The notes: generated by a model not told the origin, from the letters alone. Positions 25,652-35,444 are shown, counted from the stretch's first letter. The stretch is DNA of 64,000 bases from an uncultured Ferrovibrio sp. (GCF_937960835.1 NZ_CALGPC010000015.1:303456-367455); one strand, 5' to 3'. A program made the numbers and translations.

Positions 25652-26248
25652 TTATTCAGCTGCGCTTTTATCGATGAATCTAGGGAACAGGACATTGTTC
25701 TCCAGCTGGATGTGAGCGACCAGATCGTCGATCAGCTTGCGCAAACCGGTGTATAACCTCCGCCAGTCGTCACAGGCATCTGCCGGCGGCTGGCAATCGG
25801 AGGTCAGTGCCCTCAGTTCGCGCAGCATCGTGCTATGATCCTCGTGATCGGTCATCATCATGTCGATGGCGTTGCCGATCAGCGGGCCCTGGCCTTCCAT
25901 GATCAGGGCAAAAACGATGTGCTCTTCCTTGCACATATGCATTTCCAGCTCCAGCAGCATCGTCTGGAGTATTCGTGAGAGATTGGCCGGCATCTGCGGA
26001 TGCCCGCGATGGCGGCTCTCCACTTTGTCGGACAGACCGATCAGGATCGGCAGCTCGCGGCGATGAGCTTCGTGGTACCGCCCTATGATGTGGCCGATCA
26101 GATCGCGTGTCTTTGGCCTGTCTGCCAAGATCATCGCCAGACCAGCCTCAAAATTAACCCCACTTTCCATGGCCGATGCCTCGCATGCCGATACCTCAAG
26201 CAACAGTTCCCGTGTCCGGCCGTAGCTGTGAGCAGAACTGATACTCAT
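25652..26248 (-). CDS. hemerythrin-like / RIC-type di-iron protein
   Basis: 198 residues. Two sets of helical histidine/glutamate motifs fit a hemerythrin-like di-iron bundle: IGRYHEAHRRELP, MHMCKEEHIVF, MMTDHEDHSTML and HIQLENNVLFPRF. This matches the C-terminal domain of RIC (YtfE/ScdA/DnrN), which repairs iron-sulfur clusters damaged by NO. The short N-terminal DUF542 domain of full RIC, with its Cys pair, is not recognisable. Two TTG-N8-CAA-like boxes lie upstream, and the gene follows the nos operon, so induction by NO or low oxygen is likely. Confidence 0.88.
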   Translation of the reverse strand: MSISSAHSYGRTRELLLEVSACEASAMESGVNFEAGLAMILADRPKTRDLIGHIIGRYHEAHRRELPILIGLSDKVESRHRGHPQMPANLSRILQTMLLELEMHMCKEEHIVFALIMEGQGPLIGNAIDMMMTDHEDHSTMLRELRALTSDCQPPADACDDWRRLYTGLRKLIDDLVAHIQLENNVLFPRFIDKSAAE

Positions 26249-26265
26249 TCGGCATGCCTTGCTCT

Positions 26266-26279
26266 TTGCGCCAACTCAA
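26266..26279. promoter_or_regulatory. TTGCG-type Crp/Fnr box near the hemerythrin gene
   Basis: TTGCG-CCAA-CTCAA, a match to TTG-N8-CAA. Its centre is only about 24 bases from the start codon, closer than usual for activation, so it could be repressive or accidental. A short palindrome GTTGCGCAAC follows at 26283-26292. Confidence 0.3.
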
Positions 26280-26304
26280 AAAGTTGCGCAACCAGCCACC
26301 CGAT

Positions 26305-26318
26305 TTGACCTTCGTCAT
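26305..26318. promoter_or_regulatory. near-consensus TTGAC-N4-GTCAA box upstream of the hemerythrin gene
   Basis: TTGAC-CTTC-GTCAT, one mismatch from the symmetric box. Centred about 63 bases before the start codon, which would place the start of transcription about 22 bases before it if bound at -41.5. Confidence 0.5.
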
Positions 26319-26331
26319 CTAATAGCAGATC

Positions 26332-27348
26332 TCAGACAGAGATCGTTACCTGGCGCCCTTCAACAGTGGTCAGATAGACCTGACCGCCACCCAGCACCGT
26401 CATCACCTTGCGGATATCTTCTGGACTCAACGAGCTGAAGGCGGTGGATAGCGCATCGGCGCCTGTCGCGGTCGGCATCAAGACAGAGACGCTGCGATAT
26501 AATTGCGGCGAGCGTCCGCTATGGGGATCGAAGATATGATGAAACCGCCCTGTTGGATCGAAGCTAAACCCATAGCCGCCTGATGTGGCCAGCGCCATGT
26601 CGATCAGCGGAACGATCTGTCCCTTGCCCTGCGGTTTCAGGGGATCTGCGATCATCGCCTGCCAGGGCCGACCATCGGGATGCTGTCCCAGGGCCCGGCT
26701 TTCGCCCATATCCACCAAAGTATGCGCAATGCCGTGTTCGCGCAGACGCTCAATCGCGCGATCGGTGATAAAGCCCTGCGCAATACCATTCAGGCTGATC
26801 GCCATACCTGGGCGCCGGAAAGCAATACGGTCGCGGCTGACCAGCACATGCTCCAGACCAACAGCCTCCAGCCTGGCGGCGATGACATCCGCCTCCGGGC
26901 CTTGTGCCGCTGCGCCAGGCTTAGAAAAATGCTGGCTGTAAAGCTGCCATAGTGGCTGGATTGTAGGGTCGAAAGCGCCGTCCGTCACAGACGCATAGTG
27001 CTTTGATGTCTGCAGCAACTCGACGAGTTCGGCCGGCGGCGCGATGAGGCTGCCGCGCTTGTTCAACTGACTGAGCGCTGAATCCTCACGATAGAGACTG
27101 AAAACAGCTTCAAGCCGCCGCAGCTCCTGCACAACGCTTTGCAGCGCCTGCTCGGTCACACGCTCATCGTCGTGATGGATGCGAATGCTGACTTTCGCGC
27201 CTAGGGCGATTCCATCCCAGGCGGCCAGCCGAGCTGCTGCGCGAAGCGGCGCAGAGAACGGCAGCAGGGCCAGTCCAGCCGCTGCAGCAGAAATGCCGAG
27301 AACACGACGACGCGAAGTCGCGGCTGACAATAACAACTTAGTGGACAT
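26332..27348 (-). CDS. nosX: NosX / ApbE-type FAD:protein FMN transferase
   Basis: 338-residue flavin transferase that attaches FMN to a Thr of its client, here NosR. A twin-arginine-like export signal is present (SRRRVLGISAAAAGLALLP). Family motifs: IRIHHDDERVTEQALQSV, the TDGAFDPTIQPLW region and NGIAQGFITDRAIE, plus VDMGESRALGQHPDG. Start ATG 27348 with GCAGGAG upstream overlaps the nosL end by 11 bases. Last gene of nosRZDFYLX. Confidence 0.93.
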   Translation of the reverse strand: MSTKLLLSAATSRRRVLGISAAAAGLALLPFSAPLRAAARLAAWDGIALGAKVSIRIHHDDERVTEQALQSVVQELRRLEAVFSLYREDSALSQLNKRGSLIAPPAELVELLQTSKHYASVTDGAFDPTIQPLWQLYSQHFSKPGAAAQGPEADVIAARLEAVGLEHVLVSRDRIAFRRPGMAISLNGIAQGFITDRAIERLREHGIAHTLVDMGESRALGQHPDGRPWQAMIADPLKPQGKGQIVPLIDMALATSGGYGFSFDPTGRFHHIFDPHSGRSPQLYRSVSVLMPTATGADALSTAFSSLSPEDIRKVMTVLGGGQVYLTTVEGRQVTISV

Positions 27349-27913
27349 GATGCTCCTGCCTTTCGGCCAGGCGCTGCGGCGGCGCATCGAGCACTGAATG
27401 GCCATCCGTCTGACCGCTACCTAGAATGTAGTCGCTCGGTACTTCGGAGAAGCTGACGATCCGCCCGCCATACTGGGCCGCGAAACGCTCTGCTGCGGCG
27501 CGGTCGCCAAACGGCACGGCTTCAGCGGCGCCCATGCCGCTGCGCATGTCGCTGCCGATTACGAAAGACGCCTGGCGCGCCTCGATCCAATTCGCAATGC
27601 CGGGATTCTCCCAGCTCTCGGCCCGCGCCATGTCGGAGACGTAGATCGCGGCGATATTCTTCGCCTCCTCCGGCAGCATGGTGAAGGCGAAAGCATCGCG
27701 TGCCGAGGAAAACCAGATAGGCTCGGGCCAGCCGGTCAGGAGGATCTGCGCCTTCGGACCGGGATGCTCCAGCACGTTCATGCCGCAGTAATTGCCAATG
27801 GCGTCGGCCGTCAGGACATGCGGTGGCGGCGGGGCCGACGAAGAGGCCTCGTCCTTGCAGCCGGCCAGCAAGCCAGCGGCCAGGATCAGGGCCGCCCAGG
27901 CGAAGCGTTTCAT
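27338..27913 (-). CDS. nosL: NosL copper-binding lipoprotein
   Basis: 191-residue outer/periplasmic lipoprotein: signal MKRFAWAALILAAGLLAGC gives a lipobox (LAGC) with Cys19 as the lipidated residue. The NosL core with YCGMNVLEHPGPKAQI (the CGM copper motif) and the later IGSDMRSGMGAAEAVPF is visible. It hands Cu(I) to NosDFY/NosZ during assembly of the CuZ site. ATGA overlap with nosY. Confidence 0.94.
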   Translation of the reverse strand: MKRFAWAALILAAGLLAGCKDEASSSAPPPPHVLTADAIGNYCGMNVLEHPGPKAQILLTGWPEPIWFSSARDAFAFTMLPEEAKNIAAIYVSDMARAESWENPGIANWIEARQASFVIGSDMRSGMGAAEAVPFGDRAAAERFAAQYGGRIVSFSEVPSDYILGSGQTDGHSVLDAPPQRLAERQEHHVH

Positions 27914-28740
27914 AACTCCCTCCGCGAAAAGATGAGGACAGCCCCGGCCAATGGCACGAGCGTCCAGGCGGCCAGCATACCGAGCAGTGCCGGCGCCGGC
28001 ATCGTCTGCACCTCGGCGATGCCCGCCATGCCGGACAGAGCGCTGACCCCGGCAGAGCCGGCAAGATTGAACATCCGGTAGACATCAGTGGGATTCAGCA
28101 GCAGCAGCAGGTTCAGCATGCCAGCCGATAGCGTGCGCCCCTGATCGACCACCAACGCACCAAGGATCGCCATGTCATACAGCAGCACCAGCAGCAGCCA
28201 TATGCCGATGGCGATACCGCCCGCCGTGCCGCGATCCTGCACCTTTGCGCTGATCAGATAGCCGATGGCGACGAAAACGGCGCCAAGCAGGATCGACGAG
28301 CCGATCAGCCGGGCGAATGCGAACAAGCTGTCGGCCTCAATGGGCGTGCCGGTTGCTGCCAGGGCCACCGCCGTCGCTCCGTATCCCAGAATGGTGGCAA
28401 AGGCGAGGATGGCAACATGGCCGCAGAATTTCCCCAGCAGAACCTGCCAGCGCGCCACCGGATAGCTGAGCAGCAGCAGCATGGTGCCGCGATCAACCTC
28501 GCCGACGATTGCGTCATAAGAAATCAAAAGCGCGATCAGAGGCAGCAGGAAAATCGACAGGCTGGACAGGCTGACAATCACCACATCCAGGGCCCGCACC
28601 CCGACATTTCCGGTCGGCGCGCTGCCCAGAAAGCTCAAGGTCAGCGACAGCGCGAGCAGCAGCAGCGTGGTGGCGAGCACCCAGCGGTTCCGCAATCCTT
28701 CCTGGATTTCCTTGATCGCAACGATCCAGAGGCTTTTCAT
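27910..28740 (-). CDS. nosY: NosY ABC transporter permease
   Basis: 276-residue six-helix permease of the NosDFY complex. N-terminal KEIQEGLRNRWVLATTLL is the cytoplasmic coupling helix typical of NosY. It forms the membrane part that transmits ATPase motions of NosF to the periplasmic NosD for CuZ maturation. Four-base overlaps on both sides (nosF and nosL) show tight coupling. Confidence 0.94.
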   Translation of the reverse strand: MKSLWIVAIKEIQEGLRNRWVLATTLLLLALSLTLSFLGSAPTGNVGVRALDVVIVSLSSLSIFLLPLIALLISYDAIVGEVDRGTMLLLLSYPVARWQVLLGKFCGHVAILAFATILGYGATAVALAATGTPIEADSLFAFARLIGSSILLGAVFVAIGYLISAKVQDRGTAGGIAIGIWLLLVLLYDMAILGALVVDQGRTLSAGMLNLLLLLNPTDVYRMFNLAGSAGVSALSGMAGIAEVQTMPAPALLGMLAAWTLVPLAGAVLIFSRREL

Positions 28741-29657
28741 CGGGCGTCCTCCTGGCTGCGCAGGAAATGGGCGTAAAGTTCATCCAGCGTCGGCGGTACC
28801 ACTTCGATATCGTCCAGCGCGGGGCCGCCCTGCATCACCTGGCGCAGGAACTCCATCTTCCGCTCCGGCGAGGCGTCGAATTCCACGACATGGCCGTTGA
28901 TCGGGCGCCAGGCCCCGTCGTGATCGAGCCAGTCCGGCATCCGCGCCGGGCGGCCTTCGGTCAGGCGCAGCCGGATGCGCGTCGGCAGCCGGGCGATGCG
29001 GCGCAGCGCATCAAGCGACCCATTGGCCACCATGAGGCCGCGGTTCATGATGATGACGCGGTCGGTACGCTCTTCCAGCTCGGTCAGCGCATGCGAAGAC
29101 AGGATGACGGTTGCGCCGCGGTCGCGCAGCTCCTGCACGATCTCGTAGAAGCTCTGACGCAGCGCCGGATCCAGGCCGGTGGTCGGCTCATCCAGCAGCA
29201 GTAACGCCGGCTCACCGATCAATGCCTGGGCCAGACCAAGGCGCTGGCGCATGCCTTTCGAATAGGTGCCCACGCGCCGGCTGGCCGCAGCCGCAAGACC
29301 GACCCGGTCCAATAGCTGCAGCGCCCGTTCCGGGGAGTCTCCTTTCAGACGCGCATAAAATGACAGCAATTCGCGGCCGGTCAGTCCGGCATTGAAGGAA
29401 ACATTCTCCGGCAGATAGCCCAGGCGCCGCCGCGCCGCGAATTCGCCGGCAGCAGGATTTTCGCCCAGAATCTGGATGCTGCCCCGGCTGGGATGAATGA
29501 GACCCAGCATCAGCTTCATCAGCGTGGTCTTGCCGGCGCCGTTATGCCCGACCAGCGCGACCGTCTCGCCCGGCGGCAACGCGAACGACACGCCGCGCAC
29601 CGCCTCAAGCTGGCCATAGCGCTTGCTGACATTGTCGACTTGAACGGTATGCTTCAT
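28737..29657 (-). CDS. nosF: NosF ABC transporter ATP-binding protein
   Basis: 306-residue cytoplasmic ATPase: Walker A GHNGAGKTT, signature YSKGMRQRLGLAQAL, Walker B LLLLDEPTTGLDP. Start ATG 29657 overlaps the nosD stop by four bases; the upstream extension of the frame to 29813 lies inside nosD and is not used. Drives the NosDFY machine that matures nitrous oxide reductase. Confidence 0.94.
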   Translation of the reverse strand: MKHTVQVDNVSKRYGQLEAVRGVSFALPPGETVALVGHNGAGKTTLMKLMLGLIHPSRGSIQILGENPAAGEFAARRRLGYLPENVSFNAGLTGRELLSFYARLKGDSPERALQLLDRVGLAAAASRRVGTYSKGMRQRLGLAQALIGEPALLLLDEPTTGLDPALRQSFYEIVQELRDRGATVILSSHALTELEERTDRVIIMNRGLMVANGSLDALRRIARLPTRIRLRLTEGRPARMPDWLDHDGAWRPINGHVVEFDASPERKMEFLRQVMQGGPALDDIEVVPPTLDELYAHFLRSQEDAR

Positions 29658-31030
29658 TGTTTCGTCCGATCTGCCCCGATAGCCGGCGGCGTCATCAGCG
29701 GCGCGCTGTCGATCACACCACCCGGTACCAGAGCGGGAAACTGGGATTGCGCCCAGCGGATCACCTGCACGGCTGGACTGTTGACGAGCAGCTTCGCCTG
29801 CGGCGCTGTCCACAGCACCTTGTCGACCAGATCGTTCGGCCGATAGGCCGTATCGCTGATCCCGTCGCCATTCAGGTCGAAAGCCGGGTTGTCGCTCCAG
29901 TAATTGCCGCGCCCGCCTTTCGACCAGTCGAGATGACGGGTGCCGACATATTTCACCTGGTTACGATTGCGGATGAAGGCATTGCCGGTCATCTCATTGC
30001 CTTCCGAACCAGCCGTGAAATGGATGCCGATCTCGCATCCCTCGAAGCGATTGTTATGGAACCGGTTCTGGTTGGCGTTATAGATGAACACGCATTTCTC
30101 CGGCCCGATGCGGGTGGCCGAGACCGGCCGCGCATCATCCTCGCTGGCAGGCACGCCATGGCCGACGCTGCGATTGCCGGCCCCAATCCAGCGCTCGGCC
30201 GGCTGCGGCTTTCCGTAAACAGCATTGCCCGTAATACGTGAACCATTGGCATAATTGAACAGGAAGCCGTGATCGCGGTCGCCGTCGGAGACATTGTCCT
30301 TCACGACCAGGCGGTTCGAATACATGATGGCAAAGCCGACCGAATTGCCGGTCGAGACATTGCCGCTGATCTCGCTGTCGTTGGTATACATGTAGTGGAC
30401 GGCAAAGCGCAGGTCGCTGAAGCGGTTGCCGCTGAACAGATTGTTTCTGCTGCTGATGGTGTAGATGCCATCCCGGCCAAAGCTGATGTCGTTATCCACG
30501 ACCTTTGCCCCCGGCGCGTTCCACAGCGATACGCCGTTGCCGGCTTCGTTGATCCGGCCTTGCGTGATGCCACGGATGACGTTGCCGCGCACCAGCGCCT
30601 TCTCGGCTCCGTGCACGTAAACGCCGTAGAGATTGCCTTCAAGGCGGTTATTTTCCACCACCGCACCGGTGGCGGTCTTTTCCAGGAAAATACCAGCATG
30701 CATCGCATCGAGATCCATGCCGGAGCCGCGGACCGATAATCCCCGTACGACAGCACCGGCGGCGGTGACGGTGATGGCATTACCCTGCCCGTCACCCTCG
30801 ATCACGGCGCCCTCCGTGCCTTCCAGCGTCACCTGCCGACTGATTCGCAGATTGCCGCGATAGATGCCTGGTGCCAGCGAAAGCACATCGCCCTCGACAG
30901 ACCGCTCCAGCGCCGCCTGCAGGTCGGCGCCGGGCTGGATCACAACCCGTTCCGCCTGCGCGGGCGGCACGAGACCGGCGGCGAGCAATGCCGCCGGTCC
31001 CATCCAGAACGCGATCTTTCGAGCGCGCAT
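29654..31030 (-). CDS. nosD: NosD periplasmic copper-maturation protein
   Basis: 458-residue right-handed beta-helix protein with signal peptide (cleaved after PAQA, about residue 26). Repeating short motifs (GNVIRG, NDISFG, GNRFSD, GNVSTG, NAFIRN) are the coils of the helix. It receives copper from NosL and interacts with NosFY and NosZ. Begins six bases after nosZ. Confidence 0.94.
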   Translation of the reverse strand: MRARKIAFWMGPAALLAAGLVPPAQAERVVIQPGADLQAALERSVEGDVLSLAPGIYRGNLRISRQVTLEGTEGAVIEGDGQGNAITVTAAGAVVRGLSVRGSGMDLDAMHAGIFLEKTATGAVVENNRLEGNLYGVYVHGAEKALVRGNVIRGITQGRINEAGNGVSLWNAPGAKVVDNDISFGRDGIYTISSRNNLFSGNRFSDLRFAVHYMYTNDSEISGNVSTGNSVGFAIMYSNRLVVKDNVSDGDRDHGFLFNYANGSRITGNAVYGKPQPAERWIGAGNRSVGHGVPASEDDARPVSATRIGPEKCVFIYNANQNRFHNNRFEGCEIGIHFTAGSEGNEMTGNAFIRNRNQVKYVGTRHLDWSKGGRGNYWSDNPAFDLNGDGISDTAYRPNDLVDKVLWTAPQAKLLVNSPAVQVIRWAQSQFPALVPGGVIDSAPLMTPPAIGADRTKQ

Positions 31031-31036
31031 GATGCC

Positions 31037-32986
31037 TCAGGTGCTCTTCGGCTCAACCAGCATCCGGCCTGACATCTCCATATGCATGGCATGGCAGAAC
31101 CAGCTGCAATAGTACCAGTACACACCGGCACGATCCGCAGTGAAGGTCACCGAGGCCGTGGCCTGCGGTCCAACCTCCATGTTGATGCCGTAGTTGACGA
31201 TGCAGAATCCATGGGTGAGGTCTTCCACGTCGTCGACATTGGTGACGTAAACGGTCACTTCATCGCCCTGCTTGACCCGGAAATCGTCCAGGCCGTAGGC
31301 CGGCGCTGCCGATGTCATGTAGACGCGGACCTTGTTGCCGTCCCGCACGACCTTGGAGTCGGTTTCAAGATCGACGCCATCGGCCTTCGCCTGCTTCACC
31401 GCATCGGCAAACATCGGATCGTCACGCCGCCAGCGATGGGCGATCTTCCCCTCCAGCACCGACCGATGGACGATGGTGGCATCGTGCGGCTCGGCAAAGC
31501 TCGGGCCGTCATGCACGATGACCATCTTGTCGCCCGAAATGTCGATCAGCTGATCATTCTCCGGCTTCAGCGGACCAACATTCAGATAACGGTCCTTGGA
31601 GAACTTGTTCAACGAGATCAGCCACTTGCCATCGGCATCCTTGGTCTGGCCCATGGAGGTGTGATTGTGGCCTGGCTGGTAATGGACATCCAGCTTCTGG
31701 ATCACCGGATTGACCTTCTCGCCCTTATAAGCGCGCTTGGCCAGCTCGATATTCCATTTGCAGATCTGGCTATCCAGGAACAGGGTCGTGTAGGCGTTCC
31801 CCTTGCCATCATAGGCGGTGTGGAGAGGCCCAAGGCCCAGTTCCGGCTCGGCCACGACGGTGTCGCGCGGCTTGATCTTGTCGTCGAACAGGTCGTCGAA
31901 CTTGCGCACGTCGAACACTGTCACGGTCGGCGACAGCTTGCCGTTCGCCACCACATGGATGCCGTCAGGCGCGGTGTTGATGCCATGCGGGCTGTTCGGC
32001 ACCGGCACGTAGCGGGTGTATTTCGAGCCTGCGCGGCCATCGATCACGGGCACGCCACCCATCATCTTGTAGTCGCCGTTCTTCACGGCTTCTTCGATCC
32101 GCTTCAGATTGAAGATGACAACCCAGTCCTGCTCCTTGGCCGTCATCTCCGGCAGCGTGACGCCTTCCTCGGAATTGTAGCAGGTGGCAAAGGCATATTT
32201 GCCCTGATAGTCGGCATCCACGTTGTCTAGGTTGCCGCTGACCATCACCTGCCAGGCAACCTTCATGGTGTCGCCATCGATGGCGGAGAAGATCGAATGA
32301 TACTGCGTCGTATCGTCGAGGATCTTGCCGTCATTCGGCAGCGGCACGCGCTCCTCGCCATTGGCGAAAACATAGCCGGTGCGCGGATACTTCTGCACGC
32401 GCAGGCCATGCACGGTATGCTGGTTTGGCAGCTCGATGATCTTGTCGCACTTCATCACATCGCAACGGATGCGGGCCACGCGGGTATTGGCCTTGTCGTT
32501 GACAAAGATGTAGCGGCCGTCATAGGTGCCATTGGTGAACGACATATGCGGATGGTGCAGGTCGCCGTTCAGATAGGTCGGACCGCGATTCTTCAGGAAC
32601 TCCCTGGTTTCCGGCGTAAGCCCCTCGGTCAGCACCTTGATGCTTTCATTGGTCAGGCCCCAACCGGTGGCGCTATCGCGGTTGAACACCGGAACGCGCA
32701 TCAGCTCGCGCATGGACGGCAGGCCGACGATGCGCAGTTCGCCCGTCTGACCGCTGGAGAAGAAGACGTAATATTCGTCCAGCTCTCCCGGCTTGACTTC
32801 GTGCTTTACGGCGGCCGGACGGGCAGCCGGGCGCGTCTGTGCTTCAGCCGAGCTGATCACGCCGTTGCGGTTCATGACGAGTCCGCCCGTCAGGCCGGTT
32901 GCGCCGGCCGCAGCCACCGCTGCCGTCGTGCCGAGCACATGCCGGCGACTCATCCCCTTTTTCTGATTTTCTTCTTCCATACCCAT
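31037..32986 (-). CDS. nosZ: nitrous oxide reductase (clade I)
   Basis: 649-residue periplasmic copper enzyme reducing N2O to N2. Tat signal SRRHVLGTTAAVAAAGATG near the N-terminus marks clade I. Beta-propeller CuZ domain (for example HHPHMSFTNGTYDGRY, PHGINTAPDGIHV, HTAYDGKGNAYTTLF) and the C-terminal cupredoxin with the CuA motif WYYCSWFCHAMHMEM. Ribosome site GGAG precedes ATG 32986, which is one base beyond the nosR stop. Confidence 0.97.
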   Translation of the reverse strand: MGMEEENQKKGMSRRHVLGTTAAVAAAGATGLTGGLVMNRNGVISSAEAQTRPAARPAAVKHEVKPGELDEYYVFFSSGQTGELRIVGLPSMRELMRVPVFNRDSATGWGLTNESIKVLTEGLTPETREFLKNRGPTYLNGDLHHPHMSFTNGTYDGRYIFVNDKANTRVARIRCDVMKCDKIIELPNQHTVHGLRVQKYPRTGYVFANGEERVPLPNDGKILDDTTQYHSIFSAIDGDTMKVAWQVMVSGNLDNVDADYQGKYAFATCYNSEEGVTLPEMTAKEQDWVVIFNLKRIEEAVKNGDYKMMGGVPVIDGRAGSKYTRYVPVPNSPHGINTAPDGIHVVANGKLSPTVTVFDVRKFDDLFDDKIKPRDTVVAEPELGLGPLHTAYDGKGNAYTTLFLDSQICKWNIELAKRAYKGEKVNPVIQKLDVHYQPGHNHTSMGQTKDADGKWLISLNKFSKDRYLNVGPLKPENDQLIDISGDKMVIVHDGPSFAEPHDATIVHRSVLEGKIAHRWRRDDPMFADAVKQAKADGVDLETDSKVVRDGNKVRVYMTSAAPAYGLDDFRVKQGDEVTVYVTNVDDVEDLTHGFCIVNYGINMEVGPQATASVTFTADRAGVYWYYCSWFCHAMHMEMSGRMLVEPKST

Positions 32987-32987
32987 T

Positions 32988-35300
32988 TTACGCTCCTTCG
33001 CTTTGGGGGTCGGATGATGATGCGGCGGGCACTGCCTTCTGCCGCGCGTGATGCGGCACGAATGCCGCCTTGGCGCCCTTGCCGCCCGCCTTCATCGAAG
33101 GCGAAGCGACCGCGTCATACCGTTCGCGCTTCAACCGCACCTGGATCATGTGCGGGCAGCGGTGATCGTCGTGATAAAGCTCCTGGCAATGCATGCAGTA
33201 GATGCATTCATTGACGTTGATATGGCCTTCCGGATGGATCGACTGCACCGGGCATTCCTTGGCGCAGCGCTGGCAGGGCGAGCCGCATTCGGGCCAGCGC
33301 TTCAGCCATTCGAACATGCGGATACGGCCGGGAATGGCCAAAGCCGCGCCGAGCGGGCAGAGATAGCGGCAGAAGAACCGCTCAATGAACAAGCCAACCG
33401 ATAGCAGCGTCAGCGCATAGATGACGAAAGGCCAGTCGCGGCTGAACTTGAGAATGATCGAAGTCTTGAACGGCTCGACCTCAGCAAAAACCTCGGCCAG
33501 CGCCACGGAATAGAAGGACAGGCCGAACAGGACGAGGAAGATGATGTATTTGATCGGCCACAGCCGCTCGTGCAGAGCCCAAGGCACCTTGATCTGCGGC
33601 ACTTTCAGCCATTGCGCCAGATTGTTCAGCAATTCCTGCAGCGCGCCGAACGGGCACAGCCAGCCGCAGAAGGGCCCGCGCCCCCAGAACAGCAGGGCGG
33701 CGGCAACGGCGGCCCAGAGGATGAAAATCAACGGTGCCGCCAAGAAGAACTCCCAGCTAAAGCCGGTGATCAGCGCATTGGTGAAGGTCAGGACATTCAC
33801 CACCGAAAGCTGGGCATTGGCGTACCAGCCAAGCCAGACCAGCGTGAACAGCAGGAATCCCCGGCGCACCCAGACATAGATCCGCGGCCGCCGCACCAAG
33901 GTGTCCTGGAAGAAGAAGATCGCCGTCAACACCAGCAGGGCAACGACGGTGATGCCGATCTGTACGGTGCTGGAGAGCCAGATCCGCTGCCATAGCGGCT
34001 GGCTGAGCGACCCGTCGGAACCATCCTCGGCCGCGGCAGCCGCAGGGCTCTGCTGCGGGGACCCAGATGGCGCGGCCTGAGCCTGCGCCTGAAGCTGGGA
34101 ACTGGCATCCACCGGCCGCAGGTATTTCTCCGGCAGGCTGTAATCCAGGTCGTAAGTAATGAATGCCTTGTCGCGCGCCCCCACATTGCGCTGGACCAGA
34201 AGCTGGATTTGCCAGGGCTGCGTCAGGTCGAGGCGGAAGTCCTCCGGCATGACGAACAAGGCGATCTCGCGCAGGTCCGGCGCACCGTCGGCTTGCAGGG
34301 CGCCCAGGCGCATATGATTGCGGTCGCGAAAGCGCGTGCTGCTGCCATCCTGCAGCAGTTCGATGCGGTCGAAGATGCCGCCGCGCACATAGCCAGACCC
34401 CTTGAAGGAATAAGCCCCGTCTCCTGCAACGACGATGGCTTCCTGACCGGGCTGGAGACGGTCGCGCAGCCGCGCATAGCCTTCATCGCCCAGTAGGCTG
34501 CGGCCGATGGTCGGCACGGAAACCGGCGCCACGAACATCTCGATGAAGCTGTCGTCCGGTTGATCGGTTTCCGCATTCCGTGCAGCTTCGGCATTGCCCG
34601 CCCGGGTGAAGGCTTCGTTCACATCGCCGACGCTTAAGCTGAGGCGGCGTACCGATCCGTCACCAACCAGATCGTCCCAGCTGCGGACTTCGCTGTTATC
34701 GGTATCGACCTGCCGTGCCTGCACTGGCGCTGCTGCAGGCGAAGCAGAAGCAGCCGCCCCGCTCAGCCGTCCACTGCGGATCAGCCTGACAGCGGAGCGC
34801 ACCACGCTGTCGCCCATCACCAGGACAGTAACGGTCGCGCCGCTGACGATATCGACCTGCGGCGGCCGTTCGGTGCCACTGGCCACTGCGCCCATATTGC
34901 GGCCAACCAGGCTGTTCATCGCGGCGACCACCTTGGCCTCCGGGATGCCGATCAGAACGATGGGCTCCTTATGATCGACGAGTCGAATTCCGGTGATGCT
35001 GCCATTCGGATCGATACCGACCAGCATGTGAATCGGCTTGCCCGAATAGCCCGTCGCATTGGTGAAATCGGCATTGAGATAGACATATCCCTGCAATTCA
35101 CTGCCACGATATGCTGGCGCAATCGGTGGATCGCCCTGTGGGTTACCGAGACGATCGGCGCCGGGAACAATTTCTGCGGCTTGAATGCCGGGCAAAAATT
35201 CTGCGAGCCGCGATGCTGCCATTACTGGCGCGGCACTCAGCGCTAGAAGAAGGACCGAAACCAGAAGCCATGCGAGGGAATACGAACGTCCTGGTCGCAT
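32988..35300 (-). CDS. nosR: NosR membrane flavo-iron-sulfur protein
   Basis: 770 residues. Signal, then a periplasmic FMN domain with the SGAT motif (VSGATVTVLVMGDS; flavin on Thr, added by NosX), several helices, cytoplasmic Cys motifs CGWLCPFG and CRYLCPLG, and a C-terminal two-cluster ferredoxin segment (CQRCAKECPVQS; CIYCMHCQELYH). It is needed for nosZ expression and electron supply. I take ATG 35300 with AGAAAGG upstream; an extension to 35372 is possible but has no ribosome site. An Ala/Gln-rich linker is seen at the middle. Confidence 0.95.
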   Translation of the reverse strand: MRPGRSYSLAWLLVSVLLLALSAAPVMAASRLAEFLPGIQAAEIVPGADRLGNPQGDPPIAPAYRGSELQGYVYLNADFTNATGYSGKPIHMLVGIDPNGSITGIRLVDHKEPIVLIGIPEAKVVAAMNSLVGRNMGAVASGTERPPQVDIVSGATVTVLVMGDSVVRSAVRLIRSGRLSGAAASASPAAAPVQARQVDTDNSEVRSWDDLVGDGSVRRLSLSVGDVNEAFTRAGNAEAARNAETDQPDDSFIEMFVAPVSVPTIGRSLLGDEGYARLRDRLQPGQEAIVVAGDGAYSFKGSGYVRGGIFDRIELLQDGSSTRFRDRNHMRLGALQADGAPDLREIALFVMPEDFRLDLTQPWQIQLLVQRNVGARDKAFITYDLDYSLPEKYLRPVDASSQLQAQAQAAPSGSPQQSPAAAAAEDGSDGSLSQPLWQRIWLSSTVQIGITVVALLVLTAIFFFQDTLVRRPRIYVWVRRGFLLFTLVWLGWYANAQLSVVNVLTFTNALITGFSWEFFLAAPLIFILWAAVAAALLFWGRGPFCGWLCPFGALQELLNNLAQWLKVPQIKVPWALHERLWPIKYIIFLVLFGLSFYSVALAEVFAEVEPFKTSIILKFSRDWPFVIYALTLLSVGLFIERFFCRYLCPLGAALAIPGRIRMFEWLKRWPECGSPCQRCAKECPVQSIHPEGHINVNECIYCMHCQELYHDDHRCPHMIQVRLKRERYDAVASPSMKAGGKGAKAAFVPHHARQKAVPAASSSDPQSEGA

Positions 35301-35444
35301 AACCTTTCTCTCCAACGGTGAAGCGGAGAATTCGACTGTTTTCGATACTGGAAACGACCAAAATAGACGCATGACCCTTTGGCGGTCGCATTGGGGCTGA
35401 GCGCGACCTAAGGCAGGGTATAAGAACCAAAACGCTGGCCATTA

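Noticed and set aside
26283..26292. GTTGCGCAAC palindrome as a separate operator
   Set aside because: Ten bases of symmetry in GC-rich DNA is easily found by chance; kept only as a note to the neighbouring box.
29657..29813. Extended NosF start
   Set aside because: It would run through nosD; the internal ATG gives the normal NosF N-terminus and an ATGA overlap.
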